Assembly: GCA_902623535.1 (NCBI GenBank)
Contig: CACNUA010000007.1
Span: 1 to 51,744, forward strand
Direction: 5' to 3'
From: an uncultured SAR86 cluster bacterium
GTDB taxonomy: Bacteria; Pseudomonadota; Gammaproteobacteria; Magnimaribacterales; D2472
Length of the DNA stretch: 51,744 nucleotides
Numbering within the stretch: the first letter of the stretch is position 1; every line of letters begins with the position of its first letter. The translations under genes were made by a program, and so were the position numbers. The notes beneath the pieces were generated by a model. The model was given only the letters and a program-made list of their open reading frames with translations, did no database searches and was not told the DNA's origin. Below are positions 25,549-32,402 of this stretch, piece after piece.

Positions 25549-26543
25549 AAAATAAGAACTATACAGTCGGAGGTTTATTCTCAGGTGTTGGAGGTATTGA
25601 ACTTGGTTTTGAAAAAGCAGGTTTCAATGTTCTCTGGGCAAATGAAATTGATAAAAACTCATGCATTACCTATAGAAAAAACTACTCACATAAATTGTAT
25701 GAAGAAGACGTAAGAAAAATTAAAGGTAAAGATCTTAAACCTGTAGATGTTTTATGTGGCGGTTTTCCATGTCAGGCATTTTCAATTGCAGGATATAGAA
25801 AAGGTTTTGATGATGATAGAGGAAATGTATTCTTTGAGATCATTAGACTCATTAATGAATTAAAAAGAAAACCAAAGGTTTTATTTTTAGAAAATGTAAA
25901 AAACTTTAGATCTCATGATAAGGGTAGAACTTTTCAAACCGTCGTTAATATTATTCAAGATAATGGTTATTCTGTATTTTTTGATGTGTTAAATACATGT
26001 GACTACACTCAAATACCTCAAAATAGAGAAAGAACTTTCTTGATCTGTTTCAGAGGCGAACATAATTGGGAATTTTCAAGAAAGCAAAATTTGGCTAGTA
26101 GAGAGTTTGCTAAAAGGTTTCCTCCCAAAAGAGTTAAAAGTAATAAAGGCATCCAAGAGTTCCTTGAATCAGGCGAAGTTATGGAGGACTTCTATTACAG
26201 ACAAGATAAATATATGTATCCAGAACTCAGAAAGACCATGAAATCAAAAGATACTCTCTATCAATGGCGGAGACAATATGTAAGAGAAAATAAAAATAAC
26301 AGATGCCCTACTCTAACTGCAAACATGGGTACAGGTGGTCATAACGTACCTCTTGTTGTAACAGATGATGGTTACAGGAAATTAACTCCTAGAGAATGTT
26401 TCAACTTCCAAGGATTCCCAAAAGGTTTCAAATTACCAAACGAGATGGCAAATTCTCATCTATATAAACAAGCAGGTAATGCCGTATCAGTTCCTCTGAT
26501 TAAGGTTTTAGCAAAAGCTATCAGAGAATCTTTAAGTCTATAA
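25545..26543 (+). CDS. DNA (cytosine-5-)-methyltransferase of a type II system
   Basis: Transfers methyl from SAM to cytosine C5 at an unknown recognition sequence. The ordered motifs are all present in 332 residues: I, LFSGVGGIELGFEKAGF (about 11-27); IV with catalytic Cys in GGFPCQAFS (about 77); VI ENVKNFRS; VIII QIPQNRERTFLICF; a short target-recognition region (about 180-255); IX PTLTANMGTGGHNVPL; and X QAGNAVSVPLI. The size suggests a short target. The gene overlaps the upstream nuclease by 4 bp, so expression of the pair is coupled with the nuclease first. Confidence 0.95.
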   Translation: MKNKNYTVGGLFSGVGGIELGFEKAGFNVLWANEIDKNSCITYRKNYSHKLYEEDVRKIKGKDLKPVDVLCGGFPCQAFSIAGYRKGFDDDRGNVFFEIIRLINELKRKPKVLFLENVKNFRSHDKGRTFQTVVNIIQDNGYSVFFDVLNTCDYTQIPQNRERTFLICFRGEHNWEFSRKQNLASREFAKRFPPKRVKSNKGIQEFLESGEVMEDFYYRQDKYMYPELRKTMKSKDTLYQWRRQYVRENKNNRCPTLTANMGTGGHNVPLVVTDDGYRKLTPRECFNFQGFPKGFKLPNEMANSHLYKQAGNAVSVPLIKVLAKAIRESLSL

Positions 26544-26840
26544 ATAATTATCAGTTGTGTATTTAATTTGATATTTATCACATAACTCTCTCAAGTCGGC
26601 AACAGTAAATCTTTCCTCAAAGGTAAACCCCTTGAAGAAACAACAAAGAATAAATTTCGCTACATCCTTTTGATGAATCATCATAAAGTATTCATATTCA
26701 TCAGTTCCCCAGAATTGCTTTACTCCTTCACCAAGATCATGCTCAGTAAAATGTAAGTTACCTTTATCATCCCAATCAACATGAACATTGTGATTAATCT
26801 TCCCTTGAGGAAGTTCGTATTCGCATTTAAATACTTGCAT
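26538..26840 (-). CDS. Hypothetical protein in the restriction islet
   Basis: Unrecognised 100-residue protein, acidic and rich in aromatic residues, starting MQVFKCEYELPQGK. No membrane segment, signal peptide or helix-turn-helix is evident. I choose the ATG preceded by GGAGA six bases upstream; an in-frame ATG 21 bases earlier is possible. It is convergent to the methyltransferase and overlaps its end by 6 bp. Its place between the restriction pair and the right repeat makes it an islet gene. Roles such as accessory restriction factor, anti-phage protein or element maintenance are only guesses. Confidence 0.7.
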   Translation of the reverse strand: MQVFKCEYELPQGKINHNVHVDWDDKGNLHFTEHDLGEGVKQFWGTDEYEYFMMIHQKDVAKFILCCFFKGFTFEERFTVADLRELCDKYQIKYTTDNYL

Positions 26841-27078
26841 ATTTTTCTCCATAAGAAACATACCCGGAATTGAGTATGTAGATGTGAGTAATGGAATTTG
26901 AAATAAGAAGATATTTCTTTCTTTACACTTACTTATATAGGGATTTTTTAATGAAATTCAATGTAATATGTGTTCACAATCTAGTAAGATCTTTCATCTT
27001 TCTCATACAAAATATGAACACTAATATGAACACTAGAGTCTGAAACATGCATATCTATGGGGTTTCTATTTTCGTGAC
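26841..27078. other. Non-coding right end of the islet
   Basis: With the right repeat and the spacer after it, this forms a 329-base stretch without a gene (26841-27169). It must contain the promoter of the small minus-strand gene. It also holds a palindrome TGTGTTCACA (26969-26978) and the tandem ATATGAACACTA repeat (27012-27035). I see no tRNA, terminator hairpin or ORF in it. Confidence 0.6.
27012..27035 (+). repeat. Tandem ATATGAACACTA motifs at right end of the islet
   Basis: Two exact 12-bp copies, 27012-27023 and 27024-27035, end 43 bases before the right attachment-type repeat. The first ten bases (ATATGAACAC) resemble the left-end iteron ATATGCACAG at 8 of 10 positions. An inverted partial copy, GTGTTCA, lies at 26970-26976. 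This parallels the left end and suggests binding sites for one protein at both ends. Confidence 0.6.
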
Positions 27079-27136
27079 AAGAACTGAAAATTCTTGTGTC
27101 GGTGATTCGATTCCACCTCTGGGCACCATTTCTAAA
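27079..27136 (+). repeat. Right attachment-type repeat (tRNA-Phe fragment)
   Basis: Partial copy of tRNA-Phe from the 5' side of the anticodon stem through CCA and eight bases beyond, 54 of 58 identical to 24314-24371. Two differences (27082 and 27092) change one anticodon-stem pair from G-C to A-T together. A third (27105) gives an A opposite C at the top of the T stem. It lacks the acceptor and D-arm 5' half, so it is not a functional tRNA. Confidence 0.9.
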
Positions 27137-27169
27137 AATCAAATATCTTATATGTAATAATTATTCTAC

Positions 27170-28321
27170 ATGAGCAAATCAAATCATTACTCACTTGCCA
27201 ATCCAACCTCATTACTGTTGGATGATAGTCAAATAATTGAGCGTGTTTTTTTTCACATTGATAACAAAACAACTGATTTAGGCGACAAGGTTTGGAAAGA
27301 GCCAGTTAAAAATTACATAGATCAAGAGCGATTTGATAATGAAATAAAATTGCTAAGATCGTTGCCAGTACCCTTTTGTCCTTCAAGTGCTCTGCCAGGA
27401 AAGGGTTCATATGTATCAAGAATTGCAGCTGGAACTCCGATTCTTGTAACTAGAGATGAAGAAAATAATATTAATGCTTTCATTAACGCTTGCAGGCATA
27501 GAGGTATGCAGGTTGCCTCTGGCAGCGGGTGTAAAAAATCTTTTGTTTGTCCCTATCATGGTTGGGCTTATGGATTAAAAGGAGAAAATAGATATATTCC
27601 AGGTGCTGATGGTTTTCCAGGTGTTGACCCAGAAGAACATGGACTTAAGCAAATAAGTGCCATCGAAAAAGGTGGAATTGTTTACGTTTGCCAAGATGGT
27701 GATATCGATAAAAAATTTCTAGATGAAACTTTAGATTATTTTACAAAAGATCAAGCTTTAATTAATCAATCAGGGATCGAAGATGAGGCAAACTGGAAGA
27801 TACTATACGAAACTCTGCTTGAGGGATATCACATCAAATCTCTACATAAGGATACTTTTTATCCCTATGGGTTAGATAATATTAATGTTGTTGAGAACTA
27901 TGGTCAGAATTCACGGATCATCTTCCCATTTAAGCGCATTGAAAAACTGAGAGATATTGAGCCGTCCAATAGAGTGATTGATGGAACCATTACATCCGTT
28001 TATAGCTTATTTCCAAATGTAAGCATCTCGGTCTTGTCAAAGCATACAAACTTAGTAATTTTGGAACCAATTAGTCCCACTCAATCAAAATGGGTCATCT
28101 ATACCTTGATTAATAAGAGCAATAAAAAAGAAAAATTATCTAAAGAAGATGCTATGAGAGATGCAAAATTTGTTGGAAATACTGGTCAAGATGAAGACCG
28201 TGAAGCGGCTAGAGCCATACAGCAAACACTAGGAACTAAGGCCAATGATCATTTAACTTTTGGCCATTTCGAAAAAGCCATCGTGAATTTTCACACACAC
28301 CTAGCTAAACATTTAGAATAA
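27170..28321 (+). CDS. Rieske-type ring-hydroxylating oxygenase, large subunit
   Basis: Rieske non-heme iron oxygenase of 383 residues. The 2Fe-2S ligands are in C-R-H-x16-C-x2-H (about residues 108-129, ACRHRG and CPYHGW). The mononuclear iron site is in LEGYHIKSLH, two His four residues apart, with a likely Asp in GQDEDRE near the C-terminus. Architecture resembles aromatic dioxygenase alpha subunits and choline or carnitine monooxygenase-like enzymes; the substrate cannot be read. No reductase or ferredoxin gene is adjacent, so the electron donor must come from elsewhere. It begins 33 bases after the islet repeat. Confidence 0.88.
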   Translation: MSKSNHYSLANPTSLLLDDSQIIERVFFHIDNKTTDLGDKVWKEPVKNYIDQERFDNEIKLLRSLPVPFCPSSALPGKGSYVSRIAAGTPILVTRDEENNINAFINACRHRGMQVASGSGCKKSFVCPYHGWAYGLKGENRYIPGADGFPGVDPEEHGLKQISAIEKGGIVYVCQDGDIDKKFLDETLDYFTKDQALINQSGIEDEANWKILYETLLEGYHIKSLHKDTFYPYGLDNINVVENYGQNSRIIFPFKRIEKLRDIEPSNRVIDGTITSVYSLFPNVSISVLSKHTNLVILEPISPTQSKWVIYTLINKSNKKEKLSKEDAMRDAKFVGNTGQDEDREAARAIQQTLGTKANDHLTFGHFEKAIVNFHTHLAKHLE

Positions 28322-28334
28322 TAAGAAGTTGTCA

Positions 28335-28368
28335 GTGCCCTATACTATTGAGGGGAATATTAGGGCAC
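28335..28368. terminator. Possible hairpin between convergent genes
   Basis: GTGCCCTA (28335-28342) and TAGGGCAC (28361-28368) form a perfect 8-bp stem, with a further TATT/AATA pairing inside the loop. It lies between the Rieske gene and the convergent TonB receptor gene. There is no strong T-tract on either strand, so termination is only suggested by position. Confidence 0.45.
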
Positions 28369-28385
28369 AGACTAAAGAACTATGA

Positions 28386-30596
28386 TTAGAAAGTTAAATT
28401 AAATTTAACTCCATAGTTTCTTCCTGGTAATGGAACTTCTGACTTGACGTAAGATGAATGATTTCTTGCAACCTCATCAAGCAAGTTATTTCCAAAAATA
28501 GAAACACTTAAATTTGAATTTCCAAGATCAAAAACCTTGGTAAGTCTTGCATTAAGCATTTGATAACCGTTAGTAGGGGTCTCGCCCTCTCCAATATCGC
28601 TTTGTTTATCAACATCTTTAAGCATCAATTTAAAAACCATGCTGTCTTTTGTATAAGCTAAAGAATACATATTTCTTGATGGGGTGATTCTTGGAACGTC
28701 ATGCCCGTCATCAAAAGTTGCAGAAACTTCATCCCTTGAATATCTGAGATCCAATGTGCCTGAAGCAAGTTCAAACATTCTTCCAACTTGCAGTTCAACA
28801 CCTTCAAATTCAGCATTTTGTTGCATGAAATTTGCAAGTGTTAAGCCTTCATGATCGTCATGACCTTCTTCATGCTCTTCATCATGCTCTTCATGCTCCT
28901 CTTCGCTTTCATCCATCAGGTAGATATAATTATCGACACTATTCCTATACATAGTGAATGACGAGTAAGCACCTTCGTTGTTGTAGTTAACAGTAAACTC
29001 AAAATTGGTAGATTCTTCTACTGCTAAATTTGTATTACCCACCTCAAACCTTTGCGTGGCCAAGTGGGGGCCATTCATAAACAACTCAGTCGCACTCGGA
29101 GCACGCTCAACGACAGCAAAATCAAAATCAATATCGAAATAATCATTTAGATCACGATTTAGAGATGCTGCAAAACTAATGTTATCGAAGCTTTTATCAA
29201 AATAGCTGATTTCACCTTCTTCTTCATGATGCTCTTCTTCTTCATGATGCTCTTCTTCTTCATGATGCTCTTCAGATTCAGTGATGGAGCCACTTCGATC
29301 AATTTGATCAAGTCTTAAACCTAAGTCAATTGAATAAGCACCGTAATCACGAGAAAGAAAATATCCAAAAGTTGTTTCATCTGATGCAACCGGATTCATG
29401 AATGATTCAGCACCCATAACTGAAGACTCTTCATCAGCAACATTGATTACAAACTTTTGATTGCCTGTAAGATTAAAAGTTAAGCCAAATTCAGAAGCAT
29501 CATTCGCAAATGTTGTAGGGCCTTCTTCGTGCCCATGATCATCATGATCTTCTTCCTCATCATGATGTCCTTCTTCCTCCGCATGTTGCTCAATTAATAC
29601 ATAGTCAGTGTCTCTGAAGGAGTAATCAATTGCACTTAAAAGGGATCCATTTACATTATAAGAGCCCTTGATATCTAATTTGTCTGAATCAGTTGTTGCA
29701 AAAATACGCTCATCTTCATGCTCTTCTTCTTCATGCTCGTCCTCATCATGATCTTCTTCACCATGTTCATCATGACCATGTTCTTCTCCATGAAAAGGAA
29801 TGCCATGCATATTTTCTAAAGACTTAACAGAAATACCAAAATAACCCCAGTCTCCTGTTTTCGAGATACCAATGTTAGTAGACTCTAGCTCATAATCTGA
29901 GTTTGCTAGAAAACCCTCTTCTTCATCATGATGCTCTTCTTCTTCATGATCTTCGTCTTCATCATGATGCTCTTCTTCTTCATGCATGATTGCACCATCA
30001 GGTACATCAAAGTTACCAAATTCGGCATTTTTATAAGAGAGCGCAACGTTGAAACCACCCACATTGTCAGTGAAGGTGAAACTGGTCGCATCACCATCAG
30101 CAACTGACTGAGATTCAGCGCGGATATTAAATTCAGGACCATCAAAATCTGTCTTAGAAATGGTGTTATCAACAATGTTTATGATTCCCCCAATGCCACC
30201 ATTTGCATAAAGCAGCGATGAGGGACCTTTAATAATCTCTATTTGTTGAACATTATTTAGATCGGTATCGTTTGGATGATCTGGACCGAGTGCAGAAACA
30301 TCTCTGTTCACCATGCCATTATCAAGAACTTTTACACGTATGCCTGACATTCCTCTGATAATTGGTTGCCCAATTGCAGATCCATAATCAGCAGATGAAA
30401 CACCTAAAAGGTCATCAATTGCCTCTCCTAAGCTGCCATTTGCATTGGCTTCAACTTCATCGCCATCTACGACATGCAATGAGCCATTGACCTCAGTATT
30501 AACAAATGAAGATGTAACAATAACTTCATCGAATGCGGTTATATTAAAAATTGAAAGTGCACCTATAACCAAAAATGCTTTAAATGTGTTCTTCAT
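28386..30596 (-). CDS. TonB-dependent receptor with His/Glu/Asp-rich loops (ZnuD-like)
   Basis: Outer-membrane receptor of 736 residues with a signal peptide, a TonB-box-like DEVIVTSS near residue 23, a plug domain (PIIRGMSGIRVKVLDNG, IEIIKGPSSLLYANGGIGG) and a beta-barrel ending in the typical aromatic residue (NLTF). Five inserts rich in His, Glu and Asp lie near residues 203-227, 266-295, 336-358, 441-461 and 561-585. Plug features and His-rich loops resemble the zinc receptor ZnuD; zinc is the most likely cargo, with nickel, copper or cobalt as alternatives. The small secreted CxxC protein gene lies 40 bases upstream. Confidence 0.9.
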   Translation of the reverse strand: MKNTFKAFLVIGALSIFNITAFDEVIVTSSFVNTEVNGSLHVVDGDEVEANANGSLGEAIDDLLGVSSADYGSAIGQPIIRGMSGIRVKVLDNGMVNRDVSALGPDHPNDTDLNNVQQIEIIKGPSSLLYANGGIGGIINIVDNTISKTDFDGPEFNIRAESQSVADGDATSFTFTDNVGGFNVALSYKNAEFGNFDVPDGAIMHEEEEHHDEDEDHEEEEHHDEEEGFLANSDYELESTNIGISKTGDWGYFGISVKSLENMHGIPFHGEEHGHDEHGEEDHDEDEHEEEEHEDERIFATTDSDKLDIKGSYNVNGSLLSAIDYSFRDTDYVLIEQHAEEEGHHDEEEDHDDHGHEEGPTTFANDASEFGLTFNLTGNQKFVINVADEESSVMGAESFMNPVASDETTFGYFLSRDYGAYSIDLGLRLDQIDRSGSITESEEHHEEEEHHEEEEHHEEEGEISYFDKSFDNISFAASLNRDLNDYFDIDFDFAVVERAPSATELFMNGPHLATQRFEVGNTNLAVEESTNFEFTVNYNNEGAYSSFTMYRNSVDNYIYLMDESEEEHEEHDEEHEEGHDDHEGLTLANFMQQNAEFEGVELQVGRMFELASGTLDLRYSRDEVSATFDDGHDVPRITPSRNMYSLAYTKDSMVFKLMLKDVDKQSDIGEGETPTNGYQMLNARLTKVFDLGNSNLSVSIFGNNLLDEVARNHSSYVKSEVPLPGRNYGVKFNLTF
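29221..29274 (-). repeat. Three 18-bp in-frame tandem repeats in the TonB receptor
   Basis: Three copies of an 18-bp unit (plus-strand TCTTCATGATGCTCTTCT; the last copy differs at its final base) encode repeated EEHHEE in the fourth metal-ligand-rich loop. The unit is a multiple of three, so copy-number change would lengthen or shorten the loop without shifting frame. Related stretches occur at 29916-29990, 29711-29792, 29521-29590 and 28843-28915. Confidence 0.85.
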
Positions 30597-30636
30597 ATCT
30601 ACCTCCGTGAAGAAAATTTAAGAAATGGATAAAGTC

Positions 30637-30915
30637 TTAAATCGTCGGCGGAGCTCTAGTTGAGTAACTAGTAGGTAATTGAGGTTCTAATAAACTGATT
30701 GCTGTAATATTTTTAGGTAATTCTTTTGTAATTCTATCGATTTTATTTATCTCAATAGTTGATTCGGTTACGTCATTGCTGCAGATATGGCATTCAATGC
30801 TGTTTTCCTCAGAGGAATCATCATGGAAAAAAGAATCAGCAGAAATGGAAAAAGCAAATAACAGCCCGAAAAAAACTAGCAAGGTTCTATTAGAAGTAAA
30901 GCTTTTGATTCTCAT
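30637..30915 (-). CDS. Small secreted CxxC protein upstream of the TonB receptor
   Basis: Protein of 92 residues with a signal peptide (about residues 1-27, ending FSISA), then a His/Asp/Glu-rich FFHDDSSEE segment, a CHIC motif, and the C-terminus YSTRAPPTI. Small secreted proteins with a CxxC and a final RAPP-type tail occur beside TonB metal receptors and resemble DUF2946-like proteins; this family link is from memory and tentative. I use the ATG at 30915, which puts a proper signal peptide at the N-terminus; a TTG 21 bases earlier is in frame. It probably shares a transcript with the receptor. Confidence 0.72.
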   Translation of the reverse strand: MRIKSFTSNRTLLVFFGLLFAFSISADSFFHDDSSEENSIECHICSNDVTESTIEINKIDRITKELPKNITAISLLEPQLPTSYSTRAPPTI

Positions 30916-30917
30916 GA

Positions 30918-30934
30918 GTGTGATAATGTAACAC
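30918..30934 (-). promoter_or_regulatory. Zur-like palindrome before the metal-receptor operon
   Basis: GTGTGATAATGTAACAC (plus strand) is an imperfect 17-bp palindrome with GTGT/ACAC ends, two bases from the ATG of the small secreted protein. Its inner 15 bases on the minus strand, TGTTACATTATCACA, match the gammaproteobacterial Zur core TGTTATANTATAACA at 12 of 14 defined positions. Location overlapping the start fits repression, but the promoter itself is not clear. Confidence 0.4.
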
Positions 30935-30958
30935 AATTAATCACAAAGATTAAATATA

Positions 30959-30984
30959 AAAGCCCCAATTTGTAATGGGGCTTT
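30959..30984 (-). terminator. Intrinsic terminator after the Gly-rich protein gene
   Basis: A 9-bp GC-rich stem (AAAGCCCCA / TGGGGCTTT) with an 8-base loop lies 9 bases after the stop of the minus-strand gene. Reading in that direction, it is followed by TATATTTAAT, only moderately T-rich after the stem-end T residues. It separates this gene from the metal-receptor operon. Confidence 0.72.
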
Positions 30985-30992
30985 GTAAAAAA

Positions 30993-31355
30993 TTAATTTA
31001 ACTTATATTTGATATTAAGTTGGAAATTATTTTGTGGCATTGAAAAGTTAGTAGGTCTAAATGCGTCCTCAAATGCTGTTGATTCATCGTTAATAAAATT
31101 AAATTCAAATTTATTAACTTTATCCTTAGTTGCTAAGGTAAATTCTTCGGTTACTTCCTCATCAGAGTCCCTGTTTAAAAAATAAATCAAGCCTCCAACA
31201 AGCAACAAGCCAGCAGCAGCACCACCGCTACCACCTCCATAACCGCCTCCACCTGAGCTACCGCCCGAACTGCCATCTCCACTACCACCTCCGTGGTAAG
31301 AAGCAAAACTCAAAGGCGACATAACTAACATTGAAATAAGTAATAGATTTCTCAT
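30993..31355 (-). CDS. Gly-rich exported protein with one hydrophobic segment
   Basis: Unrecognised protein of 120 residues. A signal peptide (about 1-18, ending SFA) is followed by a Gly/Ser/Tyr-rich region (about 20-46), a hydrophobic helix GAAAGLLLVGGLIYFLN (about 44-60) and an acidic-then-polar tail ending in alternating residues NNFQLNIKYKL, which could be a beta strand. It may be an inner- or outer-membrane-attached envelope protein. It has its own terminator and is probably monocistronic. I assign no function. Confidence 0.72.
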   Translation of the reverse strand: MRNLLLISMLVMSPLSFASYHGGGSGDGSSGGSSGGGGYGGGSGGAAAGLLLVGGLIYFLNRDSDEEVTEEFTLATKDKVNKFEFNFINDESTAFEDAFRPTNFSMPQNNFQLNIKYKLN

Positions 31356-31537
31356 AGTTTTTATCCTGTTATAAATTTATAAAGTGCTGAGCGTCCTGAG
31401 TATGTAAGATTTATATGTGCCCACATAAATCAAGAGTCAGGCAAAACAACCCCAATCTAAAATATATATGGTTAAAATAGAATTTTTCAATATTTTGTTA
31501 ATTTGAATGTGGAATTTGGGTGAAGCATAATCATTTG

Positions 31538-32386
31538 ATGAGCATTAAAGTAAAAAAAACGAATGCGTCATGCGGAGCCTATGTAACTGGGATAGATCTT
31601 TCTCAAAAGATATCTGATGATCTTGGCGGCTTACTCAGAGAATACTGGCTGGAGAATAAAGTTTTAATCTTTCCAGATCAAGATTTAACCGATGATGATT
31701 TAGAAAACTTTACTCTAGCATTTGGCGAATTTGGAGATGATCCTTTTTTTGGTCATATAGATGGACATCAAAACATCGCTGCCATCCAACGTGATCCCGA
31801 TGAAACGACTCCCATCTTTGCAGAAGTTTTTCATACCGATTGGAGCTTTTTAGATATTCCGCCTGCTGGTACTTGCCTTTACGGAATTATTATTCCTCCC
31901 AAAGGTGGCAATACTTTATTTGCTGATCAAGAAAAAGCATATGAAGATCTGCCCTCTCATCTGAAAGATAAAGTTGATTCTCTGGTTGCAATTCATTCTG
32001 CTGAATTAGGCTATGCACCAACTGGAGCTTACGGAGAAGAGGATCAAAAAAATGGCAGATCGATGAAAATTATTCCTAGTGAAAAGGCTCGTGAAAAGTA
32101 TAACCATCCTCTGGTTAGGACTCATCACGAAACTAATAAAAAAGCCCTCTATTCCTCTGCGGCTTACATTCAAGGTTTTGAAGGCCTTGAAAAAGAAGAA
32201 AGTGATAATCTACTTATTGAATTATACGAGTGGCAGACAAAACAAGAGCTCATTTACTCTCATAAATGGTCAGAAAAAATGCTTGTGATATGGGATAACA
32301 GATCTCTATTGCATGCTGCAACAGGCGGGTATGATGGATATCAACGCCTATTGCATAGAACTACTGTGGCCGATACCCAGTTTTAA
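31538..32386 (+). CDS. TauD/TfdA-family 2-oxoglutarate-dependent dioxygenase
   Basis: Fe(II)/2-oxoglutarate oxygenase, 282 residues from the chosen ATG. The facial triad is visible as H-x-D in FHTDWSFLD and a distal His in WDNRSLLHAA, with the 2OG-binding Arg in RLLHRTTV. The opening VKKTNASCGAYVTGIDLS is typical of the TauD family. An in-frame GTG 18 bases upstream gives a six-residue extension, which I think is less likely from family alignment. The substrate is unknown: taurine, other sulfonates or aromatic ethers are possible. It is convergent to the Nramp-like gene. Confidence 0.88.
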   Translation: MSIKVKKTNASCGAYVTGIDLSQKISDDLGGLLREYWLENKVLIFPDQDLTDDDLENFTLAFGEFGDDPFFGHIDGHQNIAAIQRDPDETTPIFAEVFHTDWSFLDIPPAGTCLYGIIIPPKGGNTLFADQEKAYEDLPSHLKDKVDSLVAIHSAELGYAPTGAYGEEDQKNGRSMKIIPSEKAREKYNHPLVRTHHETNKKALYSSAAYIQGFEGLEKEESDNLLIELYEWQTKQELIYSHKWSEKMLVIWDNRSLLHAATGGYDGYQRLLHRTTVADTQF

Positions 32387-32402
32387 GATAATATTCAAAA
32401 TG

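Larger units (their letters stand above)
24314..27136. mobile_element. tRNA-Phe-inserted restriction-modification islet
   Basis: Segment bounded by direct 58-bp repeats of the tRNA-Phe 3' half. It carries a putative restriction endonuclease, a C5 cytosine methyltransferase and a small unknown protein on the opposite strand. One repeat plus cargo is 2,765 bp. I see no integrase, transposase, excisionase or replication gene, so it is a cargo-only cassette, a deletion remnant, or an element moved by recombinases encoded elsewhere. Short iterated motifs lie just inside each end. Flanking genes on both sides are ordinary chromosomal genes. Confidence 0.82.

Noticed and set aside
27079-27128. The right repeat looks at first like a second tRNA gene.
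   Set aside because: The acceptor 5' strand and D arm are missing, so it cannot fold into a tRNA; it is an attachment-type fragment.
24364-27136. CRISPR array or toxin-antitoxin system in the islet.
   Set aside because: The repeats there are only two or three short copies without spacers, and the small gene has no toxin or antitoxin motif that I can recognise.
28843-29990. The repetitive His/Glu coding could be a sequencing or assembly artefact.
   Set aside because: The frame stays open through all five stretches and the surrounding receptor domains are in the expected order, so it is real coding sequence.
31410-31432. Palindrome ATGTGCCCACAT between the Gly-rich gene and the TauD gene.
   Set aside because: Short, single, and not matching a regulator site I can name; recorded here but not claimed as an operator.
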